NCBI GenBank assembly: GCA_003864495.1
Contig: ML133476.1
Location: 74,802-138,801 of the forward strand
Source: Nemopilema nomurai
Taxonomy: Eukaryota > Cnidaria > Scyphozoa > Rhizostomeae > Rhizostomatidae
DNA length: 64,000 nt
Direction of reading: 5' to 3'
Shown here one piece after another: positions 1 through 12,866 of the stretch. Below the pieces are notes generated by a model that saw nothing but the letters and a program-made list of their open reading frames with translations, ran no database searches and was not told the DNA's origin. Position numbers and translations under genes: made by a program. The first letter of the stretch is position 1. The number at the start of each line of letters is the position of its first letter.

Positions 1-268
1 AATAACTTCTCTAACATTTGAGAACAGCCACTGATACCCCCTCCCTAGCATTGAACAATGGAGCTTTCTATAGGTTAGGAACATGTTTGTCCTCAAATGG
101 CCAGCCCTGCTTTTTAAAATGTTAGAATATCTCTTTTCATTTCAATCAATTTTGTATTGAAAATGCAAATAGCAACAGTAGTCATTTTCTAACTTTATTT
201 TCATGTGTAATTTCATGATTAAAATCACATGTCCTTCTATATTAGTCCATCATTTTTATGTTTTGCAG
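1..268 (+). other. CASP intron (5' part of gene lies outside window)
   Basis: Non-coding sequence ending in a pyrimidine-rich tract and the acceptor TTTTGCAG at 261-268, directly before the first visible CASP exon. No other feature is seen. Confidence 0.7.
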
Positions 269-3200
269 GAAATACGAAAGAAATTTTCTCCACTTATCAA
301 AGCCCTTCAAAGTGAAGTATGTAGACAATCTTAAACTGTGTACCAGTACTCCTTATTTTGCCTTTGATTATGGGCATTAGAAAAAGCTCTTAAAAATAAA
401 GTCTCTCATCTTTGCTGAAGTTCATACAAATGAGCCAAAATTTTGACTTACTTCTGCGTCATTGAAGTTAAACGGTAAACAGTGCTGCAACTTTATTTTG
501 TTTCAAATGTGCTTGTTTTTGTTATTCACTGCCTTAAAATTCAACTTTTAGGTGGATCAACTTAGTAAACGAAGCAAGGCCTCTGAAAACAGCTTCCTGT
601 CTTTATACAAAAAGCTCCTAGAGGTACCAGGTGGGTGACCATAAAAGTATTGCAATCCTTTTTGCCTTAATTTTTTAGTATGCTGTAATAGCAAGGAAAA
701 AAAATGATGCTAATGGTAGCTGGTCAGCTTTTGAGAAGCTTTAAATGACTGTGGTGCTTTTTTGATTCACACAATGTAATATGTTTAATTTTTCATGAAA
801 GGAAGCTTATTGATTTGATGTTCTACTTTGAATTTTTTTTGTAAATGATGCTATTAAGCTTATGTGTCCAGTTTGACTTGTTTGCCAGATCCTGTACCAG
901 CTTTAGATCAAGCACAAACTGTTCAGCAACAGCTTAGCAAAGTCAAGGTAATCCTTGCATTTTTGTATACTTCTTCTTTTGCTCCATTTAGCTAACAGAT
1001 TTCCCTAAAAACTATGAGAGCTATGATACTAACCTGTTTTTAGTATGTTATTACTCTGGTGCAAGGTGTTTCTGCAAGTGGCAAACAGCTGGTTATTTCA
1101 AGTCATTCCTTGTGTCCTTTAAGCATTTTTGATAAGGTTCAAATTTTTTCTTGATATTGAAGTTCGAAAATAATTCCTTTGACTTTTGGGACAATCTCAC
1201 ATCTGCAGACAATTATGTCAAAATGATAGAATAGCTCACCAGCTCTGTCTCCCTAGCATTAGACAATGTTTTTTAACCTAAGAGTGATATCAGTTCTTAA
1301 ATTTCAATACCATAATATTGTTAACATCAGCACCTGTTGAAATAAATTATTCAGCTTTATTCATTAATAGCACCAAAATAATTTCCTTTTTTCCATTAAC
1401 CAAGTTTATCTCTGGTAGGATTTAGAAATGGAAAATCAAAAGTTAAGAGAGACACTGGATGAATATCATGCAGAATTTGCTGAAGTTAAAAACCAAGGTA
1501 TGGTTATAGGCGTGAACCATATTTTTAGCAAAGCAATTTACAATCTTCTTCTGAACACCATGAAAACTCACAAACAATGTGAACACAAAAATGCTTCTTT
1601 GTGGTTGTTTTGAAATGATTTTAGATGAATTCAAATGTTTGAATTGGAAATGAAGTATAATATATTACTTGCTAGAGGTAACAATAAAAGATCTGAAAGA
1701 AAAGATAAAAGAATATGAAGATGGAACAGATGAAAAGATTCAGGTAAGGATGCAATATGCATATTTCTGTGTCTATATGCCTGAGCAGCCAAATTTTGCA
1801 CTTGTTGCCTTTCCTCTTTTTACCCTTTTTTGAATCAGCCAGGAGATGTGACAGTCAAAACCACAATTAGTGCTGCAATAATATGTCCGTCTTATTCTTG
1901 ATGAACAATTTTCTCATCCATTTTGGCACAACTTTACTCATAACATTTGGGAAAGGAATATGGCTCTACCTTGAAACTTCACTTTAGAATAATGCAAATC
2001 AATGCTATGTTATCAGAAGTGGTTAAATTAGGAGAAATGTCTGATCTGTACAATATATAAGAGAACATTTTGAAATATTGTATGATTCAGCATCATTCAT
2101 TTAGAAATGCTCATACCCTTAGCCATTATGGTGAACATTGTTACAATCTTAGTACATTTCATTTGTTAAGCTATGATATTGATCAAGCCTCATTATTGTT
2201 AAGAATTGATTTCTGTCCTGAAACAGGCAAAGCTAAAAGAAAGAGAAGCTTTACTACAAAAGGACTTCAACCATAAAGAAAAGTAGGTTGATTTATGATA
2301 TTTTGTCGATCTTAGGCTTGTGATGTATCAAGTTTTTAGGTGTATACCTAGATAGAGAAGTAGAATTGTAGCATACTCAATCATTTGGGCTAGTAATACT
2401 TGCATACATAGATAAGATGGCTATGTTGTAGAATATGTAAGATAAGCTAAATAGCTTAAAATGCAGTCACAGCTCGAGCAGAATGTGGGAGCTGTGATTT
2501 CTACAAGCTTTGCCTAACCTTCAAAACTAAGTGTTCAAAGACGACACAAAGCTAAGCCTATTCAACTTGATGTAAATGACATCCAATAGAACAAATAAGT
2601 CAGCATTGTTGAAACTAACGTGTAGGTAATAATTTTATTTTCATAAAGGTAATGCACTGAACATTCTATGCTAGGCTTAGCATAAATATTGCCCAATAGT
2701 TTTATAACTTCCTATAGTATCCTAATCAGTTTGCTGTTGTCTTAATGTAATTGTTGAATTGAGTGACATAGTCTCATTTAATCTTTTCCTCTTTCGATAA
2801 TCTGTGTAACTTTCAGTAGCAGCCTATATCTTGTTTCATTGCAAAAGGCTATCCACCATCTTATGAGTTTGCATTCTTATATAGACAGCTCCAGGATGTG
2901 CAACTTAATTTGGCCTCACAACTTGGCGAAACTGAGAGCAAGTTGAAAAACCTGCAAATTGGTATGTTCATTGCCATGGGTTCTGCTTGTGTCTTCTTGC
3001 TGTTCTGGTATCGCATTGCAAATATCAAGCATCTATATAACTTTGCACCCAGAAATTCATTGAAGTTCAATAATGAAATAGCATAATTATATAAAACCAT
3101 TTTGTATTCGTAACTGAATGACTCGTTCTACAAGTTGCAATGTTTTCCGTATGTAGTGCATGCCTGGTGTTTCTGCAGAGTTGTGAATTGTCAATATTCA

Positions 3201-6200
3201 TGTTTTCTATGGTATTCCATTTGTAATGCTCTTCAGCTCGGCTTTAATTTCTTATTTTACCTTTATTTTAGAGCTTGAGGAATCCCACGCTGATTTGTTT
3301 GATGTAAAAAGTAAAGCAGAGGAAGAGTCCGCGGCAAGGTTTCAATTTATTATATCTCGTGCTCCTGATATCAATTTCAACAATTCCTTATGGTTAATCT
3401 GCTTCATGACTGATTTGTGATAAAGCTGTTTGCGTCCCTTTTTTATTACGAGCCGCCTGTGCTGAACTTAAGACCATTGATTGCTGAGTATTAGATTATG
3501 TAGGAATTACAGGAAAGTTTTTTGACCGACTTCTTATTTCGTATACATACTCTTCCAAAAAATACATTTAAACTCGTAATTTAACTCCTTAAGTAGTTCT
3601 ATTTATTGTTAATTGCTTTGTCGAAGATACAATTGTGAAGAACGACATAAATCTAAAAAGTAAACTCTTTCGATTCATTACGATATTCCTTTGAAGTCAT
3701 TTTTGATCGGAAAGATTATTGTTACACTGTTTACGTATTTTCTACGCAGATTTTTGGAGCTGGAATTGGTTGGTGTCGATTTAGAAAGAGCTAATCAGGT
3801 AAAGGCTCCTTATTTCTTACTGTTCTTGGTTTAATAATGTACGGAACAAAGCAATATGATATTTGAATTACGATTTCAAGTCAATCATATGTCGACTTTA
3901 TAAAAATATTATTATACTTTCAGAAACCGCAAGCAATTGTTAGCTATATCTCTACCTATCTCTACAATCATTTTTAATTGAAGAAATAATTCGACTTGAA
4001 CAATCAACAACATTAAGAAAGGAGAAGAAGAAAAATTTCAGTATTTCATTGAATAGGTGTTTGCTTACATCTCGTTTATTTTACGTTGTTTTTATGATTT
4101 AATCAGCGCTGCCTTTCTGCTGAAAAGTACGCCGAGTCTCTCAAAGACCAGCTCACCCAAGCCCTTGAAGCTCGAAAGGTAATTACTGACTTGGCAACTT
4201 CATTTCTTTACTTTTGAATTCGTCCGTTCCAAGAAACCCTTTCTTCTTTAGACAATGTAAAGAATAGAATGAGGAAACTTTCAGCCATGAGTTCTTTCTT
4301 ATGCGTCTCGCGTGGTTTTTGATCCACAACTGGCTTTTTATTTTGCCAGCTTTTGGTAATTTTTCGACGTTTTTTAATATTCGGAGGTTTTTCAGATGGG
4401 AAAGTACTCTGCTTAAGAAATAGCATTAGATTCATCTGCGTCGCCTTATATTATTAACATTACCAAGTGAACTTTTCCAACAACAAAGACTGTTTTTTCC
4501 TTTTGCTCACCAATATTACCCTCATTCACAGAGCGATCAAACAGAGCAAGAAAGATTGGTATGCTCTGTTTGTATTTTTATAGATTTCAGTGCAAGTTTA
4601 CGCATAGTTGAATGTTGTATTTTATGAAATTCTTTTTCGGTCTCATTCATTTTCTTGAATGAGGTACGTTTTTTAACGAAGAATATTTGGATTGTGGAAA
4701 ACCTGATGTGGCCCATTGAGAAAAAGTGTTGATAATTAGGTATGCTCGCTTCATAACTATACCATAAGAGGATCTGTTATCGTCGTAAACAGAGTTATCA
4801 TTCCCAAATTTTAACGCTTAAGAGTGCAAGAATGCATGTTTAAGAACCATCAGTTTAAGAAAGAGCTAGTCACAGGTTGCGAAACCCTGTCAACGTGGCA
4901 TCATGCACCATATTTTAGACGGTATTTGATAGTCTTCCTTACATATAGTTTATGTACCTTTCCAACTTCCGTGACGTCATCAAATGCAAGTTCCAATGAT
5001 ATGTACATGAAAATGAAGTTGTAGAAACAATCTCACCTGCCGACATTTGCATTACTTTGCGCTGGACACAGAATCTAGCACCTGTTGTCAATAGCCCAAC
5101 GTTATGCCATTGCTGCTTCAAACAGAAACTTCAGACAATTCTGGATAACCTAAAAAAAGATTTTGAGAATAAATTATAATGCTGAAGAATGAATTAAATG
5201 ATAAGTGTGACAGTCTGTTGCCTGTCGCTCATTCGATGCTGTTTATAGTTGTTCTTGTCTTTTTTGTTAGGCAACTTTTAAGGGATTTTCATTTCAAATG
5301 CCAGAATCCAGTTCCAAGATTTCCTTTTCAGGATTGAGCCATTAATGGGGCAATACCATTAACCAATCGTTTATGTAGTTTTGTAAGCTGCTGCTATGAC
5401 TTTTAATAAGCTTGGTTGTTTTTTAAAACAGGACCAAAGCCTGAATTCCGTTACTGCTGCATCACTAGAGGTCCAAATAGCTGCAAAAGAGAGAGAGGTA
5501 ACCCCTTTGTATATGCTATTTGTTTTCTTCCAACGTATTATATTTAATTATATTACATCTTATAGATCATTAGATGCTTCAATTTGCAGGCGTTACACTA
5601 ATCTGCTTTAAGATGAACAAGAAGTGACATTTGCCTGCTTCTTAAACGATTGTTTCTCTTTTAGATTTCTCAGCTGGTCGACGAGGTCCATCACGTGCAA
5701 AGTGTTTCAAGCAAATTTCGAGAAACGTCGAAGCGAGAGGTTGTCCCTTAGATCGTTTAGGCCATCCCCTGTATTATAGCGTCCTAATTCACACACTAAT
5801 TCTGATCACAAACAAATTGCTTGTTATTAGTTTGTCCCTTCCGCGTTTCGTATCTCCATTAGCATGCGCTGTTTGCATGCGTTTATTGTCTCAAACAGTG
5901 CCTGAAGTTAATCTGCTTCAATTGCGACACAGACATTAAATGTGTCTTTTTAAATGGTGGAAAATCACTATTAATGACTAACTAGGGCTCTAATTCATAT
6001 TTGCAGATAGCAATCTTGGAGGAACAGTTGGCTGAGAAGATGTCTCTCGTAGAATCATTTGTAAGTTGTTAACCACCAAAGTTACCCTTGTTGGGTCATT
6101 TTTGTTAAAATCTTTGGTATCCATTTTGGGAGCTTTGCCGTACCCATTGACTTAGATAAAGAATTCTTGAAGACAACCTTATATTCACCATGATTTGCTT

Positions 6201-9200
6201 TTTTCCTTTCCCAACATTTGCTTTCATGAAAACAGACTTAACTTCACCATTAGGGTGTTGCATGTTACAAAGGTCTGGATGGGGCCAGCAAGGGAAATCA
6301 AGCAAAACTCACCCAGAAGACGAAGTAGCGTCATTCTCTTGCTGTTTCTTGGCATTCTTAATGTATCAGATCAGAGAAATCTCAATGAAAATGTGATTTA
6401 ATTATTTTGAAGATGTTAAGCCTCTGACTAACCTGTTGGTAAGTATGCCAAAACCATGTTTTGATGGTGTTTAATAATCGTTGACTGCCTCTCGATTAAT
6501 TCATATCGCGTCGTTTCAGAAATCGAAGCTCGAGGCGCAAGAAGATTACGATGAAATCAAGCGAGAGCTTAAGTATGTGTTTACAGCAACAAGTCTTGTT
6601 TCTTTCCTCATCAATAGAAACATTTCTCCAGGCAATGTTGAAACTTTTAATTTGGTTGTCGATGATGGATTTTTTTCCCTAATCTTCGTGGACCTTCATT
6701 TTCAGTATTTTCAAGATAATTGAATTCGGAGAAAAGGCTGGGGACCAATCTAAAGTACGTTTAAGGCTATTTTATGTATTCCTCAGACATTATGGGCTTT
6801 TTCCCTCTTTATTAAGCTGTCATGCTTTTTTCAATTGTGGTCTCGTTGTAATAAGATTATATCCAATTATATTCTTCTTTTTTTAGTTAATTGCTTGTTG
6901 TCGATTTAAGTTTAGTTCCAAATAACATTTTTAAACTTATATAGGTCCTTTTTGGCTCTCTTTTAACTGTTTAACACTTGGATTTGGAACCTTGCTTTAA
7001 TGTTTTCTTCATTGTGGTAAAGCAATTTTTTCTAAACCGTGCCATGTATTTTTAAGGGATCATCACCCAAATCTCTGGAAAAGCTACTCTTGGAAAAGAA
7101 CAGAGGTGTGGGAAAATTTTAGATTTAAACTTTTCTTTAGTATTAAATGCAAAATACTGAATTGATGAACTACAGTATTCCGTGTTATACAAGGAGTCTC
7201 TTCCTGAATATATTTTTATCGCATTTTTTTGAATCTTCGACTTGCAGGTCTCCAATCGGAAAATGCCAACCTTAAGGTTGCCAAGAATGAGCTTAAAGGT
7301 AAATTTTTTTCAGATTATCGGGATATCTGTAGCAACTTGCTCTCTTCTCTCATCGTCTCTGGTATTCCGTTCCAAGATAAAAGAAAAATAAATGTGGTTT
7401 GTATTCTTCTTGCATTTAGAAAAGTCCGACAGTCTTCAGAAACAGAACGTTGAAGCCGTGCGCACCATCAAAGAGCAAAAAGAATTGATATCTCAGTTGG
7501 AGAACGACCTTTTAAACTTGAACAGCTTGCCATCAACATTCAGAGGCCAAGGTGAAGGCGAGGCCAACCCTGCACCGGAGGCTGAGCTTGTAGAGAAAGC
7601 GGTACAAGGGGCCTTGCAAGAAGGTAACACGTTTAAAAAGCACTGGCCTTGTAAGGTAAAAAGGGGGTTATGAAATGACATACCCACCAAACTAACCTGT
7701 CTGGTATTGCATCTTGTTTTTTTACACTGATGTTGCATTACTGAGGATGCAACTCACTGGCGAACGTTGATTATGTTTGTCCTAACATATCTTTCATACC
7801 TTTTGCTTTTTCAGTGAATTATTGCCACTTTTCAAACATCTTGTCTCAGGTGATCTGTCAAGCACTCTGTATAGGAGAGGTTATAATTGTGATAAATTTC
7901 GAAACCGCTACATTAGTAACCCAATTGTAAACAAAGAATTAATTTGAACATCTTTTTCTTTCTATAGCCGAACGGGACTCAGAGAAACCAGAGTCTGAGT
8001 CCCTCCTATCCATAGTTTCCAGTCAAAGGGAAAGATTTAGAACTAGAAATTTAGAACTTGAAGCGGTAAGATTTATTTTTCATGCTTCAAAGCTTAGACA
8101 ACCAAGGAATTTCTTGAAGCCCATGTCATTAATTCGAACCTTTTTTGCGATTCTCACATAAATTGACTACAGAGTTCCTTAAAATGTTACACATTCAAGT
8201 CTTTACTCGTTGATTTTTTGCCATTCCTTGAGATCATTGAAATATGTTTAAACGACAGCAAACAAGGCACCAGCAGCAACAAATAACGAGTCTTCAGAAT
8301 GAAGTTGACAGCATCCGCTCAGACAACATCAAGCTGTTCGAGAAGATTAAATTCCTCCAGAGCTATCCGTCACAGGTTTGAAGTTGTTTTATGCAGTGGT
8401 TAAATTGTTTTCCTTGCTAGTCCAAATATATGATGTAGTACAATTTTTCTAATTTTCTACTTTCGCAAGATATCGCAATGTTGCTACTGTATTATTTTTT
8501 CTGTACTATACTTTAATGTACTGTATTTTAATGTACTATGCTGTACTGTAATGTACTTCTCCACTCTTATCTACTCCTCTCTACTCTACTCTTCTCTACC
8601 CTACCTTACCCTACCCTACCCCAATTTACCCTACCCCACTTTACCCTACTCTATTCTAATCTATGCTACCTTACTCTTCTCCTCTCTACTCCTCTCTACT
8701 CCCCTCTTCTCCTCTCTATTCCTCTCTACTATCTTCTTCTCCTTTCTACTCTACTCTACTGTTTGCACCCACACTTGCCTGCCCTCTATAGAAACCATCG
8801 GTTATTTTTCAGTTCCCGTCAACTGTTGGCTTATTCAATTGCCTGTGTGGTTTTCTGCTTTATTCTTACCTATGACGTCAACATTCTTTCTCCAGTGTCA
8901 CATGGTGTAGCTATAGTCTTGTTTACCATGCGTCCTTCTTTTTCATTAAGCCTAGCTATATAGCTGTGAGCATCTCACCACGCCTTCACAATCCTCGAGC
9001 CATCGTGGGAGTTGCATGCAAGTTCGAACAATAAAGGACATAGTAATCAGAGACTTGCATGCCAGTTTCTTTTTAAACACTTCACCGCCTAGAAGGAAGG
9101 GTATCTCCGCACGCCATAGGCCATTCCGAGGCCGTATTATATAACAAATCCCAGATTTTTGTGGGATCCATGTACCACCGGCTAATTTTCTTATATCATT

Positions 9201-12200
9201 CCCAGTTGTTTTTCTCATGCGGACATGAAGGCGTAACTCAATATTTCCATGATTTATTAGAAAAGAAACTCTTTTATGAGAATTCTTTGGGTTGAAAAAG
9301 ATTTTTAATGCGTCTAGAAGCAGGTGTTCTGTTTTCGAGTGTGGATTAGAAAAAATAAATTCGAAAAAGGCCTAGGGAAGTGCTTTCTTGGCGCTGAGAA
9401 TCTCCCTCTGAGAACAAAAAGTATATATGGGATTTAGGTGTGGTATTCATTTTTGTTTTTTTCAATGACGCTCCTTGGTCACATGACAAACATGTTTTCT
9501 TGACCAGACATAAAAGCAATTTTAATAGTTCACCTTGGCTCATTCAGAGTCCAATTGATTTTATTTTTTTCTGTTGCAAAAAAACCATTTTTATTGATTA
9601 GTTCCTTATTTTCTACCAGCACTGGCAATTTTAGCCACGTTGTTGGCGATTTCGGGCTACGCTTCTATTAAATTTCGCTATTTAACCATGATATCTGAGA
9701 TGCATAACCAAATTGGAAAAGAGGGCCTGAGATTGATATGCGAAGGCATGCCTATGTAGATTTTTAATTGACGATGACCTGTTAAATCTTCATTTTTAGA
9801 GTGCAAAAGTTAATCTAAATGACGACTCTGTATCCAAGTACAGTTCACATTACGAGGAGAGAATCGATCCCTTCACGGCATTTTCAAGAAAGGTAACTCT
9901 TACAAATCTGCAGAATCTGGGCTGTTGCAGAAAACAATTTCGGGTTCGCTTAGATATAATTTTACCGTAAATATTATTTGAGGCATAAATGGAGCTTGAG
10001 GTAAATATGAAATACATGTTTTGAGCCAAAGCGTATTCGCCTATTGTGTGACTCAATTTTGGCAGGGCACTCTGATAGATGGCGCCTTTTAGGAGTAGAA
10101 ATGCTGGAAATCTAATAGCGAAGAAAGTGCGCATGCGTAGTGGTTTAGGCGTAGAATCCTGGGTGCTAGAATAATGGCGTACTTGCTGAAGACATGCTTC
10201 TCCATGTTTCAACAAAAAGCTTGGTTTTCATGTGATCGTAGCTTTTTCACTGTGTTATGTAATTCCTTTTGCTTTGTAGGAGAAGCAAAGAAAGTACACG
10301 AATTTAAGCGCTCCTGAGAAAGTCACTCTCAGCATGGTACCCTACTTCTTTTTAATAAAACAGCTGCCAAGACATGAAAATCATTGTAGATCCAGATTCA
10401 AGACAATGTCAAAGATTTATCTATAGGCGAAATTCTGTGCTTTCGTCCATAATCCTAATGCTAAGATATAAAAAGCCTACGTCATTTCAAGCAATTTGAT
10501 ATGTTGATTTAGAGGGAAAAGATTCGGATGGTCCCATGTAGCCCGAAATCAGTTTCGCCTATTTTAAACATTCTGCTGTCATATCAGCCAGGAGAATGCC
10601 TTTACAATGACATGTATCTTGCTGTTGGATTTAGACTGGCTCTAAAAACTCATCATAATCCAATTCTAGAAATAGATTCAGATCTTTCTTCTCATTTTGC
10701 CAAAGTTTGATTAGCATTTCTATTCAATCTATTCAGCCATAGCTAATCGCCGAAGACCACCACATCCGTTATTTTTCTACGGACTTGATTTGTTACTGTC
10801 TTTGAGATTATTTGACAATAGCATGTGCGACCAATTATTCTGGTTTGGATCTAAAGAAAATTAAACGCTGCTTTTGATAAAATAAACTTAGCCAATCTGC
10901 GAGCAGGCTAACTGGTTTGTTGGTTTTAATGATAAATTCGTTTTCTCTATCTAATGTAACATTTTTGCAGGGTCGATTTATCCTATCAAACAAAATTGCC
11001 CGGACCATTGTTTTCTTCTACACATTTCTACTCCATCTTGTTGTATTCTTGGTGAGTAAATTAATTTTCCGGTTTTGAGTTTAAACATTCTTTTCACGTA
11101 AGCTTTGCTTTTCGCAAGTTGCCAGACTCGATGTGAAAGCGGTTTTGGCGATAATATTAAATGCCGTTGAGCCAAAAGAACCCGTAAAAACCGATCAACC
11201 CAAGCAATATCGTGCTGCTTTCGCGACTAGAGATCCTTTACCGAAAGCCATCAGAATTTAATTCGTAATATGAAACACATACGAAAATAAATATTTTCCT
11301 ACATCGTTTCAAGTTCTTTTCTTCTCTTTTTATTTGCTGCTTTAATAGGGTTTTTAGGCGTACTTTGAATACAATGTATCGTGTTCATACTGCTACCTGG
11401 AGGAGAAAATTCCTGACAGCTTGCGTGATTTAATATACATTGTAACAAGCTCCATGCTATGATTTATTTTCAGGTATTGTACAAAATGGCATACACTGAA
11501 TCGTGCAAGCGTGATTTTGCATCAGACTGTGCGAAAAGGTAATTTTGTATTACTTCTTTCAATGCAAAGTCGATAAATTTTGAAACTTTCTAACAAAATA
11601 GTATTTCGAAGTGAGAGACTATGTTATCTGCCAATATTTTGCTACAAGTTACACGACTTGAATGGATATTAGTCTTAGGCCTATTTCACTATGTTCGGAA
11701 ATTCGAGTAACTCTTATGCTTTTCGTATGAAGTTTTTTAAATTTCAATTTGTTCGATGAAATTAAATTGCTATTAATAAGAGAACTTTGTCGTTCATGAC
11801 TGTATCTTACCATTTGCCAAGTTGAAGAGTAGGCCTGAAGAATACCAAAGGTGATCTTTTGCATATTTCTAATAAAAACGTGAGTATTCCACCGTTTCGC
11901 GCTTCATCTTAACAATGCAATGGCGTCTGTTACTTCATTGGCGCCATCATGACAACACAGGGAACCAATGAAGTGCTTGTTTTAGTTGTCTTTTTGGGAA
12001 TTGACTTTTTTTGTTCTTTATAGATTTGCCGAACACATGCATAGTTTCCATAAAGATAAGAGGTGATTGGATAACAGAGTCCAGAAAATGAAATTACATT
12101 TAGAATTAAGGATATCGACAAAGATGGCAAGACTGTGTTTGTGTAATATCAATTTGCGCCGATTTTCTCGTAATCTGAAGAACATCGACACTTGTAAAGA

Positions 12201-12727
12201 TGGAAAGTAAATTTACATTTAAAGTTTCTCTTGCATTATTCGCCAAGACAAGGTTCTTTGGTTATTTTTAAAACGCATCTTCGCTAAATGACTTACGTCA
12301 CTCTGAAATAGTGTTACCAAAATTTCCTAGCCATTCCTTCTCTAATCAATGTTCTTCTGGTAAATTTTTTTTCTTTCATTAGTGCTCCAAACATGTTTCT
12401 TCTCAACTTAAATGTAAATAGTACGAAGTTACCAAATATGCTCATGATTATACTTAATCGGCATTTTAAAAGAAAAGTTTCCTAAATAATGAGTCAGCAA
12501 ATGTTTTTGATTTTGCAAATTTTGTACCATCAACATGAAAGCTGCAACAAGTACCTACCAAATTCAAAGCCATGCTTGGGAAAATCTATTTGAAATTTAC
12601 GTCATTTCTCGTATTTATTCTGATTTATTTAAACTTCTTTTTGTATTTGAGCAGGATAATGTCGAAGTTGGAAATATCGAAGTTAAAAGCTGATCAAAGT
12701 CTAAATGATTTACACAAAGAAGCATGA
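269..12727 (+). CDS. CASP: Protein CASP (CUX1-locus-type Golgi coiled-coil protein), 5' partial, 26 exons
   Basis: CASP proteins are Golgi type II/tail-anchored coiled-coil tethers that act in retrograde traffic; that role is known from the family. Exons: 269-316, 552-630, 889-947, 1419-1497, 1676-1743, 2227-2282, 2885-2961, 3272-3338, 3750-3798, 4107-4178, 4532-4558, 5432-5497, 5665-5739, 6007-6060, 6520-6572, 6706-6754, 7057-7105, 7248-7298, 7420-7623, 7968-8065, 8259-8375, 9800-9892, 10280-10336, 10971-11051, 11474-11538, 12655-12727. All junction phases agree and give 621 visible residues. Human CASP has 678, so about 60 N-terminal residues are missing. Diagnostic stretches are ENQKLRETLDEYHAEFAEVK, LLLEKNRGLQSENA, IKLFEKIKFLQSYP and SSHYEERIDPF. 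A single membrane helix (visible residues about 559-581) follows GRFILSNKIAR. The stop is TGA at 12725. No CUT repeat or homeodomain lies between the coil exons and the CASP-specific 3' exons. Identification is firm; individual exon edges are slightly less so. Confidence 0.93.
8556..8765. repeat. Pyrimidine-rich low-complexity tract
   Basis: The plus strand is an almost pure C/T run built from variants of CTACT, CTACC and CTCTC, inside the CASP intron 8376-9799. Open frames of 119 and 141 codons across it are composition artefacts, rich in Leu, Tyr, Ser and Pro. The rest of that intron shows nothing recognisable. Confidence 0.85.
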
Positions 12728-12860
12728 TCTTAAAAGCTTTGAATTGACGTTGAACGGATTAGGATGTATACTGTGACGTATAAGGACGACCAAAGATAAA
12801 CTCGCCCTTTTTCAACTTTAATTCGTTGTTTCAATGGCAAACATAGATCTTTGAAATTTT

Positions 12861-12866
12861 AATAAA
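12861..12866 (+). terminator. Polyadenylation signal for CASP
   Basis: AATAAA lies 134 nt after the CASP stop codon, in an AT-rich 3' region. This is a normal distance for a 3' UTR. Confidence 0.6.

Noticed and set aside
8538..8963. 141- and 119-codon plus-strand frames
   Set aside because: They run through a C/T-only low-complexity tract inside a CASP intron; composition explains the openness.
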